Both the position numbers and the translations under genes were made by a program. A model generated the notes under the pieces. That model was given only the letters and a program-made list of their open reading frames with translations. It did not search any database and had not been told where the DNA came from. A stretch of 64,000 nt of DNA from Epiperipatus broadwayi (Eukaryota; Onychophora; Udeonychophora; Euonychophora; Peripatidae), in the NCBI GenBank assembly GCA_028023455.1, contig JAQFVV010000031.1, positions 9,472,093 to 9,536,092 on the forward strand, in the 5' to 3' direction. Shown piece after piece: positions 37,902-52,084 of the stretch (position 1 is the stretch's first letter; each line of letters opens with the position of its first letter).

Positions 37902-37959
37902 TTTTTTGGAGCAAAAATTAATATAAGACCTGGTCTTATTTTGGGGGAAACACGATATA
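37902..37959. mobile_element. DNA-transposon MITE terminus
   Basis: TTGGAGCAAAAATTAATATA is followed by AGACCTGGTCTTATTTT, then GGGGGAAACACGATATA. I recall this arrangement (a short palindrome of AAGACC/GGTCTT type and a GGGGAAACACGGTA end) from a widespread MITE family in animal genomes; the family name is not certain. Only one terminus is visible. Confidence 0.5.
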
Positions 37960-37969
37960 CATCTGTTTA

Positions 37970-38085
37970 TTTATTTATTCACCATTTTTATTTGTTTCTA
38001 TCTATATAATCAGATAATACATAATTAGCTACTCATCTACCTTTCTATCTACCAACTTATTTATCTATCCATTTATTTATCTACT

Positions 38086-38117
<32 letters not shown>

Positions 38118-38760
38118 CGCGCATGCGTGTGCTTGCCTATTTCTTCTTATTTGTTTCTCAATATATTCATATATTTAGCACTTCCATTCATTTCCACAAA
38201 AAAAGAGCTATTATAGGTTAATGATAAAAATTTGTTTAACCTCAGAAGGATTGTTAGTAGTAATTATTAGTGTCTGGTAACATCAGAAGGCAAAAGTTAT
38301 TTCTATTTACATAGATATGATATCCTATTCTTTATTATATTAACAGTCTTCGAAAATAAATTTTTAATTCTATTTATGTATTCATTTCTATCAGTTTTCA
38401 TTTATTTGTCTACATATCTACTTAATTATTTTTTCATTTACCAATCTAATAATTTATCTAATCTTTTATTTCTACATCTCTCTAACTAGTCAGCTAATAA
38501 TGCAGCTATCTATCCATCTATTTACATATTAAGTTATTCATAAATCTATTCACAAATTATATTGCTATTTTATCATTGTCCGGTTATTCAAATATTCAGT
38601 TATCTATTTTTACATCATCTATTTATCTATCTACATATATATTTCTAATTCTCTTTCTATTCTTTTATCTATCCAATCATCAATCCAACTGTGTCATTCC
38701 ATCTATCAATCTGCCTTTCTGACTACCTTCCTAACTGTCCATTTATTTGTGTAGGTGATT
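37970..38760. repeat. Degenerate TCTA/TTTA-rich tract with TA-TG-CG microsatellite
   Basis: Imperfect tetranucleotide repeats (TATCTA, TTTATC) occur at about 37975-38085 and 38380-38705, with a (TA)n(TG)n(CG)n microsatellite at about 38084-38130. No coding potential. Confidence 0.75.
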
Positions 38761-38805
38761 AAATTAGTTTAATATTTCAATATAAAAAGATTAAGGAAAA
38801 AAAAC

Positions 38806-40398
38806 AATCATTAGGGAAGAGCTCCTCTACACATTCACTGTATATATTTAAACACTTGGTGAATACTCTTCTTTCTAAACACAAGCAAATGTATTGAATT
38901 CATTTTTATGTATAGACAAATCTTTTTTTTTCTCAAAGTAACCTTTATTAATAAAAGATTACAAAAATTTTGGGTACACTTACCCACTGATGATTACACA
39001 GTGATTCAATGTAACAAGGTAAAATGTACATATGTTCAAAAATAATTACAGCCATAAAAATTTCTGTAATGTGATTAATGGGTATCTGTACATGGATCCA
39101 CATGGCCCAGCTGTTGAGAAGTTAACCATCACCCAATGGTCACACCCCTGGGGTCCCAAAGTGAAGACTCAAATGCTTCAGCTGAGTAGGTGAAATCCAG
39201 CATTGTGCCAACCACCACAACAGGCAGCGAGGTCCAAGGCCCAAGTTCACCAAGCAATAAACTCTTGAACCACAGCCGAGCCATGTCAAGACCATTCTGA
39301 ATACCTCTGCCTCCTAATTAGCAGTCCAAATGAGCAGGGCCACAATCGGTCTACCTGCCCAAAAATTGGAAAGCCAACTTGGGTAAAAACTAAGAAGTAA
39401 TAAGTAAAGAACCAGATGGACACTGCCCAAAACCAGCCTATCAGGGGTCATAGCAGTCAACCAGAGCAGGAATAGCACCAACTTTGACCATGTAGCTCCC
39501 CAGCAGGTGTTCTGGGCAATGGCAAAATTGTTAACAACCTACACCATAAACAAGATACCTAATGTCTACAACCAGCCACCCCTGAAGAAAAAGAGGGGAG
39601 TGCAGACCCATGCCCACAAAACAGAACTCCATCAATGTTACAAAAAAAATGGCGGTGGCTCAAAACAGACTAACCACTTTACAAATGCACTAAATTTAAA
39701 GTTAACAAATGAAACCTAATGATAGTGAGTGCAAATCAACACTGACCTATCAAATAATCCATCAAGGGGTGCAGTAGCCCTTCATGGCAAGGTCCATGTG
39801 AAGGTAGTGACTTTCACCCTCCCAGCAAGTATTCCCAGGCTAGACAATGATCATCGACCATCACCTCAAATGAACCAAGCCCCTTATGACCACTATCACC
39901 ACACTTGAGGAAAAGGAGTGCAAACTCACACCCACCAATACAACATTTAATTCATGTAGTCTTGAAATCAAGCCAGATTTACTTGCACACCATGAGAATA
40001 AATCATTTGTCCATATCATCTTGCACACTGAGATCAATAGAGCTGAACATCCACCCCTGATCATCATCAGACTCCTGTGTCACAAATGTTCACAGCAGCT
40101 GCTGAACCCACCAACCAAAGTCCTTCAGGGTTCACAATGTTTTTTATTTGTTGATACTGTTTGGATCCTGCTTCTTTTGATTGAATTTTAGGTCCTGATT
40201 ACATTTGCCTATACATATATACTTAGGTTAAAAAGTTATCGTGGATTCATCTTATCTTTTCAAGAGACTTTATCTTGTATTTAGGAAGAAAACTATTCCT
40301 GTCGTGATTAAATTTATAAGGTCATGTGTAGGGGAGTAATTCCCTAATTATTTTTACAAATTAAAAACATAGCGCTTTATAAATAACTCGTTATATGT
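38806..40398. mobile_element. Inverted-repeat element M1, about 1.6 kb
   Basis: The left end (TTAGGGAA...CTCC.CTACACAT, 38812 inward to about 38925) is the diverged reverse complement of the right end (about 40190-40345). Both arms end with a TGTATAG(G/A)CAAAT block. The interior (39000-40190) is GC-richer than the surroundings and contains a roughly 300-bp internal repetition (GGAGTGCA...CCCA(C/A) blocks near 39590 and 39910). Frames of 70 (39507-39719) and 101 codons (39886-40191) lie inside but show no transposase motif, so it is probably non-autonomous. A short relative is at 54951-55490. Confidence 0.6.
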
Positions 40399-40399
40399 T

Positions 40400-42910
40400 T
40401 CTTAATATTTGTAAAGAATAAAATGCATGAAACATTTTTAGCAGTATTTGAAAGGAGGACTCAAAAGCTAAAACTTTCTGAAGCGATTCCCGCCTAAAAA
40501 AGTCGGCTCGAGTTAATTGTCTTGAAGTGTTAAATGCTTACTTCAGCATTGTTAAATCATATGACCTTATCAAAAAGATTATTTATTTTCAGTATCCCCC
40601 ACCGCCAACGAGATTAGCGTAATTTAAAAGATAAATTGAAAATGTAATATTTAAGAAGATGGTACGAAACTAAGATATATAAGTATATTGTCAGAAAAAA
40701 TAAGGTATAATCACAAGATTTCTGAAATAGAAACAGAGGTTTTCAACATTATCACGCGTCTGAAATTAATTCATAAATTATAAATTACTTTCAATTATTT
40801 TCTCTACTGACAAACATTTATAATAAATGTGCATGCTGAAAACGGTTTTAATATTATATTAAGGTAAAAAGCAAATAGCGAAGTTGCTGAAAAATTACTT
40901 CAAACGTTATTAATAAAATATTGCGTTCTTGGTAAATATATTAATCAAGTGCATTCAATCTACAAATTAAATTAAATATTTAGTGTTCAAATATCTTCCT
41001 TAATTATAAAATAGATGGTAATTATTATTGATTTATATGCTGATATGTGTGGTCCGTATTTATTTTTTGAGATCAACCTTCTGCTTCAAACAATTCTCTC
41101 TTGGCTACTTTAAAGTCTTTTAACTTTCTGTTTTAATGTTTTGTTTTTTTTTTCATTAGTAGAATTAATACATTTTTTTTTCTTGTTTAATTTAGATATT
41201 GTTTGATTTATCAAAACGCTAAATAATTCTGATATTTATTTTAAGCAGTTGAAGGAATAATAGTTTTCGCAAATTCTCAATCTTTACATAAAGAGTAAAA
41301 CTGGTTTCTATGTGGACATAATTACTTTATGCTTGCATACTAATTGGTCCAGGAAAAGCTATCATTCATAATGTGCATCTATTTGGAAAAAAGTGTTACA
41401 TTGAAAACTTCTTGATAATTAAATATTACCAAGAAGAAAAATTATTGATATACTCTTTTATATAGTTTCCCTTCTTCGACATATTTTTACATCTGATGCT
41501 AGAAGAAAATTAACTTTCTTTTTAGGAGAATGAAGTTATCATGCTTACTGTATAATTTGATACTTAATATTTATTTCCAATCGTCACTCTTTTTCTGATC
41601 GTTCAATCAAGAATTTGCAAATAAAAAACTGTAGCACAAAAATGGGCTTCTTATAAGATTACAAATAAATTTCTTTTCCAGGTAGAATAGTAAAGTAGTA
41701 AATGCAGCTGTGGTTGATCTTCCTAGAGGTTACTAAGATCTCACTAACAAATTCAGGATAATTTGTGATCAATGAACTCATCTAGTTTATAAATAAAATT
41801 TAACAGCCACTGATTTTTGATGATATAGTGAAATATAATCCATGAACCACATAACTAATGATTGTCAAATCTATGGGTACAGTAACAGTTTTGAATGATT
41901 TAACTAAGCTTCTGGTGAATTAGAATCTACATGTTTCCTTTATGATGCTTTCTTTTAATAGTATAATAATGAGAAATAGTAAAGTAATTGTAAGTTAAAT
42001 CACTTGGGAAGTCATATGATATTCAAGACTCTAGGAATCAATTGAGTGCTTAATTGTTCCAATTAGTTAGTCTGGAGATTGCATGATTTCATGTATTGAC
42101 AAAATGAGTATGTAAAAATTGTATTCAGTCCATCTACACTGAGTGTTCTTTTTATTTGCATGTTACTCAACTAAGAATCAAACCTGGGACTTTTTGTTTT
42201 AATTTTGTTATTAATCTATATAATCCCCTGGAAGAGTTGTGGAAAAGAGACTAATGTATTTTCCTAAACTGTCATTTAAATTAAAAATAATAGGATTATC
42301 TCTAATATATTTTTAAAATCCACTTGAATTTTGTTTTTGATTTGTCAGATTATCTGATCTAAGCAATCAATGTCAGTTGATAAATATGAATATTTAACTT
42401 AATTATTTAAAACTAAGCAGCAGTCAAACATTTTCTTAGATTGATCAGATAAGGATTAAGGTAATAATCCTAAAGGAATATCAAAAACAATCAGTAAATA
42501 ATCAAATCGTTTATTATAGTCCATAAATCAGTAATTTTTTTTGTATTGATTTGCTTAAGTCATGATCTGTGAATGTTGATCCATCATAGTATCCACTTTA
42601 TTTACTTCATTAAACTTCACTGAAATATTATTGTAGTATGATTTGGCTTTTATTGTAAGATGAGTTGAATACTGTAATTTACATAAATTGTGCTCACAAT
42701 TATGTCCTTTTATATTTAGACATTTTTCAATTCTATAAATTGTATTTGCAAATTATTAGGAAAAAATATATTTTTAGACTTAAAAAAAAATAAACAACAA
42801 ATTCTAAAGAATTAAAAGGCTGATAATGATTTTTCTACAAGTTTAAAGAAAGAGGGAAAATGAAGCTGGTCGTAATTAAAGAACTTATTTTTAAAATAAA
42901 AATGGAAAAA
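40400..42910. other. AT-rich spacer
   Basis: No gene recognised. A B-box-like GGTTTGATTC on the minus strand near 42185 could be a SINE fragment but lacks an A-box. A GC-richer patch lies at 40485-40515. Confidence 0.5.
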
Positions 42911-42914
42911 AAAA

Positions 42915-44189
42915 GGTTGTCATCGATGAACCAACATATCCCACTGGATGGCGCTGTTTTCGCGCTAAAACACATAAAAATGCCGTTTCCGCGGCCGACA
43001 TGTTCGAACCCGCATTTTCTATAATACAACCTTTTCTGTTGTACTACAGATTGCAGGGCACTATGTCATGTCACAGTGCAGCATGTATGTTTACACAGCA
43101 AATACATTTTCCCAATTCGCACAGTTTGTAAAAAGGTTACGGCTTGGGGAGAGGGTGTGTTTTTTTGAATTGGATGGAAATGTTATTTTCATTGGATTTT
43201 TTTTTATTTTAAAGTATTGAAATGTTCAGATTTTGTAAAGTAATAATTAACAGACTTTTTACACCATAGGGTATTGAAGTTTTAAGTAATAAATGTTGAC
43301 AAGATATATGCATAAAGTGAATTGGAATTAGGTAACGCGTCAAGTAACGTACTGTTCATAACATTTCCATGACACATTTTAAGATTGCACCCATGTGTAT
43401 ATTTTTGAAATAAAAAAGAGCATTAACACAAAAATATCCAGTAAGAAAAGTACAATTGTACACTGTTTTTTTTAAATGTCATAAAAAGCATATATTATAA
43501 ACATTTATATATATTTGTCTTTGTTTAAAAAAGTTTTAGTTTCTTTCTTTTCTCCAACTACTGTTATACTTTGTTGAATATAGTTTACGTTTACTGTTAT
43601 CATTTATTTTATAGATGTTAGTAAAAAAAAATATTTACAAAAATACGATTTTGATATTTTTTATTTTAACCGTAAACCTAACCCTAAAACTAACCCTAAA
43701 ACTAATCCTAAAACTAACCCTAAAGCTAACCCTAAACTAACTCTAAAACTAACCCTAAAACTAACCCTAAACTAACCCTAAAGCTAACCCTAAAACTAAC
43801 CGTAACAACTTTTACTTTTAGTTGTCATTCTATTTGAAATAAAAAATAGCGGAAAACAACAAAAAAAAAAAAGCCGTAACCCCAGTAAAAAAATCTCCAA
43901 TAGAAAATTGATTTTTCTAATAAAAAGAAAACTAAAAAAGACGAAGCAAATTGTAATTTGTTTATTTTATTTTACATTTATTATTATCATTTATTTTGTA
44001 TACATTAATAAAAAAATATTTAAAATTAAATAATATTTAAAAAAGATGATTTTGTTTTGTTTTTATTTTCGCATTACAAAAAACACATCAAAATGATTAT
44101 AATTAACGGGCCGTGAATGATCATATTTTATAGTTTTAGCGTGATAACTGCACCATCCAGTGGGATTTGATTGCTCATCGACAACAACC
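42915..44189. mobile_element. Inverted-repeat element M2 enclosing a telomere-like array
   Basis: The left arm (42915-42971: GGTTGTCATCGATGA...CCCACTGGATGG...CGCTAAAAC) is the reverse complement of the right arm (44133-44189) with scattered mismatches. The outer ends abut A-runs. The interior has a direct duplication (about 43590-43670 and 43975-44060) and the CTAACCCTAAAA array. No transposase is seen. A non-autonomous TIR element is the best reading. Confidence 0.6.
43667..43806 (+). repeat. Interstitial telomere-like array, CTAACCCTAAAA units
   Basis: About eleven units of a 12-mer built from CTAACCCTAAAA, with variants CTAACCCTAAAG, CTAACCCTAAA and CTAATCC. It contains the animal telomeric hexamer CCCTAA, but the period is 11-12 rather than 6, so it is a derived array rather than a direct chromosome end. 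Confidence 0.9.
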
Positions 44190-44469
44190 AAAAAAAAGAT
44201 GGAGAATAGAAAAAGTTGAAAGAATATAATAAGATCTGATGAAGACTGCATGGTACAGTTAAAATTGTAATCAATAATAAAAGTTTTTTTTGCTGAAAAG
44301 TAAAAGCCTATAAGATTTTTGAAATTCAATATTATATAAAAAAGGAACATTACTCAAGTATTAAATAATCAATTCTTGGCAAAATGCAAGTAATATTTCA
44401 GATTTATTCATATATGAAAAATATATTAGATAAAGCAGAATAGTAGTTAGTAAATTTATTTGAAAATAA

Positions 44470-45707
<1,238 letters not shown>

Positions 45708-45722
45708 ATGCTTGTAATGTTT
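45708..45722 (+). repeat. 15-bp PLE terminal sequence, inverted
   Basis: ATGCTTGTAATGTTT here is the exact reverse complement of the PLE-1 3' terminal sequence at 34848-34862. It marks the 5' boundary of PLE-2 and suggests an inverted terminal-repeat piece. Confidence 0.6.
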
Positions 45723-45724
45723 TT

Positions 45725-47220
45725 CAAGCTAACTAAAGATGGCATTTAGAGCAGAGACATATGTGTGTGGGTGAAATATACAAGATAATGGTATTATAAT
45801 GGTTGCTATATGCATATATATTTTAATAAATTATCTACATATACACATATATAATATAGTGAAATGAATATAAAAATATTGTATCTAATATGTACAGTTC
45901 TTATGTAAATATCCAACATGTATATAAATATTGCACAAGAGTGAAAAAAATTTTAATAAAAAATAAATAATTCACCAAGCACTCTTGGTACTGTGTACCA
46001 AATTCATAGTGACTAATTTTAACTGAACATATTGATGAGTTATTGAAAACCTTTTTTGTTATGTAGGATGAAATTTAATGGTTGTCTTAGCTTTGTAAAA
46101 ACTGCTGCAAAAACAGTCTTAATTTAAATAAAACTCTTTGATTCCTATATAAACTGAGCCGCACTTTGATGCAATTATTTCATGTTAATAAAATATGAAT
46201 ATGAATTATCACCAACAATTGCCTTCCCAGGGTAAGCTTTATTGAGTTATATTTTTGTTTTAAACTATAAAACAATACTATAATCTATGTTTAGATATTA
46301 ATAATTCTGTAAACATTGTACATATGGGGGTCTCATTTTACGTGATAGATAGGTTCCTCAGAAAACACGCGCAAACGAAATCGCACAAAAATAGATGTAA
46401 CTTACATTGAAAGGGGAGGGATGTGGTCTGTGATTTTTCAAAATTTGTGTAAAATAGGAAAGCACCAATGTAAAATTACTTTAAAATTCGTGCAAAAAAA
46501 AAAATAAGAAAATAAAACATGACTAATAAAAAATTTCAAATTTGAAAAAAATTGATACAAGATAAACTTTTTTTAACTATTATATTTAATTTTATTCAAA
46601 ATAATATATTTTTATGCATAATTTACAGTACAGTAATTTACATTTTTTTTATACACGTTTTAATTATTATAGCTATTTGCCAAAAAACACGTTCGTTTGC
46701 AAACAACTAGTGCCAACTTCACTCTCATGTGTCAATGGTTTTCTGGTGACAATGTAATTAGTAATTAATCTTTGAGATGATTTTATTAATTGTTTATGAA
46801 ACTAACAACTAAAAATTAAATTCTTATTTTTGTCTTTAATTTTCAATTTCGTTTAAAAATCAAATTTCACATCACATTAATTTCAAGTCGCCATAAGTAA
46901 TTTTTAAATTGTTAATTACAATTAAAAATCAGATTTTAATTGTCAAATTTAATTGTACCCACTGCTATTACTGACCTTTTAAAAAAAACTTGTGGACACT
47001 AAATGATTAATAATTGATTATGTTCTTTTTTAAAAAGCAAAAACAGAATGTGATTTAAAATGCAAAATTAACACGCACAATGTTTGAACAAATTTACATT
47101 ATAATCTTGTAAAATTTAATGTGTGTATACATAAAATGTGGAAATTATGATTTTAATTTCATTATTGCATAAAATCTTACTATTATAAAGCACTGAAAAT
47201 ATTGAAATTACTAAGATGAA
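45725..47220. other. AT-rich spacer
   Basis: No gene. A patch at 46325-46500 (GTTCCTCAGAAAACACGCGC and neighbours) has unusual CpG content and may be a MITE, but I cannot identify ends. Confidence 0.45.
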
Positions 47221-47223
47221 AGT

Positions 47224-47316
47224 GGAATTCCAATAATGTGCTATTACTTTCAATATAATGTAAGTGTGCAAAATTTATTATTTAAAGTAATAGCGCATTA
47301 TTGGAGTTCGAGTTCC
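47224..47316. repeat. Short foldback (MITE-like) repeat
   Basis: Arms at 47224-47250 and 47284-47316 pair over about 25 bp (CCAATAATG(C/T)GCTATTACTTT) with one mismatch around a 34-nt loop. It has the size and shape of a miniature inverted-repeat element. Confidence 0.65.
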
Positions 47317-48527
47317 AGTTAAACATATGAATCGCATAACTTTAAAATCATGTTAAATAAGTCCAAGTAAAAAGAGACCCAGGTGTATTAATTTTCTGGA
47401 AATTAGAACTGTGTTTATACGAATTTGCATTTTTATATTTAAATTTATGACAGATACATAATATTTATAGTTTGGAACCTATAAATTTGTCTCCTAAAAC
47501 AATTATTACTGACTGCTGAAAGTCATTGAGTTATTATTTAGGATGCTAATTATTTTAATTAAGCGTTAGTATTTGATTACCATTCAAATAAAAGAGGATT
47601 CCATGAATTGAAGTGAATGTTTAATGAAAAAATATAAAAAGATGAATAGACAATGAAGTTGAATAGTGGAAATTTCCTTTGTTATATAAATAAAAATGTT
47701 GAAAATATAAATAGAGTGCAGTGACCAACAATTATGACATGGTGATTGAAATCATGTCAAATACATTAGTCATTTAAATTAGCAGATACAACAATAGTTA
47801 AACATGTTCTTATTCTAAGACAGATATAGAGACATTTATGTAGATATAAATAGTGCTTTTGAAATGTAAGTATTTTTAACATTACTAGATGTAAAATAAG
47901 CAGTTATATATTCACCTTACACTATTGATATATACTGCAAGTTTGAATATTCAAAGAAGACTAGCTAGTACAGGGTTATAATATTTCCCTCCTCAGACGA
48001 CTTTCTGGTTTTTGTCTTAATCAATGTGAATGAGAATTTGAAAAGTGGAACTAATGCATTTATAATCTATCACTCATTTTTTACTTCTGTACACATTCAA
48101 TCTAATACTTTCAAAAGCAATAAAACTCTTAAGGTTGTAAAAAAAACTAACTCTTTGAGATAATTATATAGGCTTGATGCTAGATTAGTTTTTTATATAT
48201 TTTAGAAATTTCAGTTCTATTTAAACTACAGGCCTCTTTTTAATACTTCTAGGAATGTTAATACAGATGTCAATATCACATGACATTTTCAAATTACTAT
48301 GCTTTCAGAGCAAATTTTTTCATCTCATTTGAGCTTACAATGGATGGTTTTAGAGCAGAGTGAAATGGTCTGCTTTTGAAAATATGGAAGTATATGAATG
48401 AACATAAGAGAAAGTCACATGATATTGCTATGGTATTAAATTACATAAGAGATAGTATTAGGAAAGATTAGAGAACTTGATCCTCTTCTCACCTGAGAAT
48501 AAAATACAGGTTTTATTTTTTCAAAAA

Positions 48528-48796
48528 CATGGATAAGAGAACAAATAAGTGTTACTGATATCACAGAAAGAATTAAAAGATTGAAGTGGTGTTGGACTGG
48601 ACACATTACTTGAAGAGATAATAATAGATTGACATTTGAAATATTTAACTGGATTCCAAAAGATTATAAAAAGCACAGAAAGAGACTACATGTGTGATGG
48701 TGATGTGGAGAAAGCTAAAAATCAAAAAAGATGCATTGAATTTGGAGAGACCTTCATCCTGCTGAGGATTGATAATAATTGGAAATGATGATGGTG
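48528..48796 (+). pseudogene. RTE 3'-terminal fragment, third copy
   Basis: Encodes VTDITERIKRLKWCWTGHIT, then FEIFNWIPKDYKK and the final GETFIL-like segment with stops, followed by a short GATGATGG tail. It aligns with the last 270 bp of the 19956-20988 element and is a strongly 5'-truncated, aged copy. Confidence 0.75.
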
Positions 48797-49254
48797 ATTA
48801 CTTGCAATTATATAATAGATTATTTGCCAATTGTTAAATGTCTAACCTCTATTTAACTTTTACAAATATATCTTTTAAAATTAACTCATAAATTAGTCAA
48901 ATGCATTTGGAAAATTTAAACAGACTTTTAAAGGTTCTAAAAGTATTTAACAATTCTAGATGATGGAAATAGTAAATGCACCTTCATAAAATATATATGT
49001 GGAAGTATACACTAGTGGCTGCTTTCACCTTCAAAGACCTCTTATGCATCTATATACTGATCAAAATGGCATTCCCATTTTTGGAAGCACAGCTGGAATT
49101 CATTTTCAGGAAAACTGTTGAGCAGCTGTCGGCACATTCTTTGGATACCAGTTATAGTAGAAAATAATATTTTCAGTACATAACCAAAACTCACAGGTAG
49201 CTAAGTCAGATGAATAGACAGAATAGTGTAGTTGTGTAATTTTGGCCAAAGTAT

Positions 49255-49322
49255 CTCAGAATGAATGCACTATGATTCATTTTTTGTCTCTCACAATGAG
49301 TGCACTATGATTCATTTTTACA
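49255..49322. repeat. Short tandem duplication, about 37 bp
   Basis: AATGAATGCACTATGATTCA and AATGAGTGCACTATGATTCA follow one another closely. No coding frame. Confidence 0.75.
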
Positions 49323-49776
49323 CCAAAGCATATGCACAGATATTTATTATCCTCTCAATAGCTAAGTAGCATCTGCCAGCTTAAAATTTACACACATTAG
49401 CCTAGACATATCCATACATGAATGTTCTATACATACAGGATTTTGATACAATTAGGTCACAGGTCATACCACATGGCCATTCTGGGAATTAAATTGTCAT
49501 GGCTCAAAACTACAAGTAAAATGCCATCATTACAAACTTTCACTCAAACATCTGGAAATATGGTTTGACAATAGAGAAATATAAATACAATTTAAACAAA
49601 AATGAATGTCCAATAGAGGGAAACAATAAAAAAAAGTATTATAAAATAGATTAATAGATAAAAAATGTATGGAATATATTTAAAGAAAAACAGATAAATT
49701 TATCAAAACCAAAATTGTAGTTAATAGAAAATGTACAGCAATAGTAAGATGTAGATCAAATAGCAATTAGCAACAT

Positions 49777-49778
49777 GA

Positions 49779-49810
<32 letters not shown>

Positions 49811-49821
49811 TCCATTTATAG

Positions 49822-49862
<41 letters not shown>
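49777..49862. repeat. Paired AT microsatellites with hairpin potential
   Basis: Two TA tracts are separated by CTCCATTTATAG, and the second is bounded by AGTATTA and TAATACT, so the whole block can fold back. Confidence 0.8.
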
Positions 49863-49864
<2 letters not shown>

Positions 49865-51234
49865 TGGTATCAATATACATGATAGTGCTGTTTGATATTT
49901 AAAAATAGAAGTTGATATCTGTGGAAACAGGCTACTGATGAAGATTTTCCAAAAAGTCAAACAGATAAAGATTAAATAATAAAAGAATTAAAAAAATATA
50001 ATTAATACTAAATATATTGTAGCAAACAAAATATGAAAGGTTACTGAAATAAATATTAAACTGGACATCACTGAAAAAATAAAATCTGGATATCCAAAAA
50101 AAAAAAAAAAACTGGTGAAAAAGAATATATAAAAAATAAAAATACACTACCAAGTTTTGTAGACTAATAGACAAGAAATAAGAAAAATTCACAGTCCAGC
50201 ATATAGATTATTTTTAAAAAATGCCATAAGTATTGCAAATGTGTGTGTATATATATATAATGGTATGTAAAAATTTAAGGTGGAAAAAAAAGGAAAACTA
50301 TAGAAAGTAATAGAAATTACATATTGGAATTTAAAAAATGTTATATTAGCAATAGAAAGATAAGTTTACTACCAACATGAACAAAATTCTCAGGTAGTGA
50401 AGGATTTGTTTCATTTATTTTATCCTCCGTTGTAGTATTTAATGATTACATATGGACCAGCTATTGAAAAACAAGGTGATATCACCAATAAAAATCCTCC
50501 CAAAATTTCATTGTTTAGTCTAGTTTCAAACTACAACAGTGAAGATAGAGATATGTTTTATATATATATTCTGTTATAGAGATAGAATGTATACCACCAT
50601 ATCATATATCTTACTGCTACAAAGATTACACATGTTTCTATGTCTATTATTATATCCGTAAAATAAAAATGAGACTTGAACTTAAAGTGGGGGGATATAT
50701 TATCGTTAAAGTGGAAAACTAATGATGAAAAAATCATCCAAAAAATATATATACACATGGGTGGAGGTATGTATATAAATATTTTTATATATGTTTTTTG
50801 ATTTAAAACTTATATGCTTTCAGAATTGTTAATTTAAAAAATTAGCTGCTTTTAGAAGTAATCAACGTTTCCGTCGAGTGTGCAATCTAGCATGTGAATG
50901 TGATAATAAATTCTTCATTAATGATATTGGAATAAATTAGAAAGTCTTAGTTATTGGGCAATACCTGAGGTGACAGTGATTCATCATTTCGTGCTAATTA
51001 TTGGCAAAATTAAAGCAACCAGAAATCGTAATTCTGCCACGTAAGAGTTGAATTCAAATTGAAGTGAGTGATAGGCGGATTAGATTGTTTATTACATTTT
51101 ATCATGCTTATTCTATTTTTTCCTGTAATTTTATTAATAGTTTTTTCTTTCAAGATTTTAGAAATGTTAAAAACTAACTAGCTGAATTAAAGTGAGAAAA
51201 ATGACAAATTAATAATTAATTAAAAGCCATTACA

Positions 51235-51680
51235 TAGAAGAGATGTTTGCCCAACCCTTGTATATGTATTGAATGGATTATGTCCAGTACATGAGGGGTC
51301 AGATTGATCTTCGGTCAACATGGATGTGAGAAGAATCTCGGCCTCAGGGTGGCCTTTGAGCATTCCATTTATCAGATTTTCAATTGGATGGACGGTTGAA
51401 GAGTTGGAGTGTGGAGTAGATTGAAGCCTGCCCATTAAAGTATGAATATTGGCTATTGTAATATATATCTGAGCACTTATAGCATATATGTGTAGAGATA
51501 GTAATCTGGACCAACTGATGAGAGCTGGTTTAGCGTGAATTTCGGATACTGGTGATTAGTTATCTTTTCAACATATATGTGTTCAAGGGTATCAGTGTTA
51601 TGAGATAGAGTGGAGAGTGGTGGGTCGTCTGAAAGTCTGCGCTCATATACCCTATATATTACATATATAAACACAGGTAT
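51235..51680 (+). repeat. Dispersed repeat family X, copy 1
   Basis: Aligns over most of its length with 59640-60020: GCATTCC...TTTTCAAT...GGTTGAA.AGTT..A, then GCC(T/C)(G/A)(C/T)CCATTAAAG, CTGAGCAC, CCAACT(G/A)ATGAG(A/T)GCTGGTTT. Non-coding; its three 65-70-codon minus-strand frames are not conserved between copies. Confidence 0.6.
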
Positions 51681-51974
51681 ATAATAAGCCTATGTGTTTC
51701 AGTAATTAATTAAAAGGTAAATTAAAGTAGTGGCTAAGTCTTATTACTGTTATAGGCGGAATTGCTATTATTATAAATTATTTTAATTGTCATAATATTA
51801 ATATTTTAGTAAATAAAAATAGTACAGATAAAAATACATGTATATATAAAATTTTGGAAAGATAAGCTCTTAATGTTTATTTAATAAAAAGACTCCTAAT
51901 ATTATTGTCGAATAACAAAACAAGAAAAAATGAATTCATTATCAGATAAATATATAAAATCCAATAAAATAAAT

Positions 51975-52078
51975 AACATATAATATATAGGGTATATGAG
52001 CACAGACTTTCACACGACCTATCACTCTTCACTCTATCTCATAATACTGATACACTTGAACACATATATATTTAAACC
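51975..52078 (-). repeat. Family X, inverted partial copy 2
   Basis: The reverse complement of 51575-51672 (GAGATAGAGTG...AGTCTG(C/T)GCTCATATACCC), so copy 1 and this piece form an inverted pair with a spacer of about 300 bp. Confidence 0.75.
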
Positions 52079-52084
52079 TCTGAA

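Larger units (their letters stand above)
48800..51230. other. AT-rich spacer
   Basis: Apart from the small repeats listed, no gene or element. A 63-codon frame at 48976-49167 reads like ordinary protein but has no support. Confidence 0.45.

Noticed and set aside
43667-43806. True chromosome end
   Set aside because: The unit is 11-12 bp rather than the hexamer, it is flanked on both sides by ordinary sequence, and it lies inside an inverted-repeat element.
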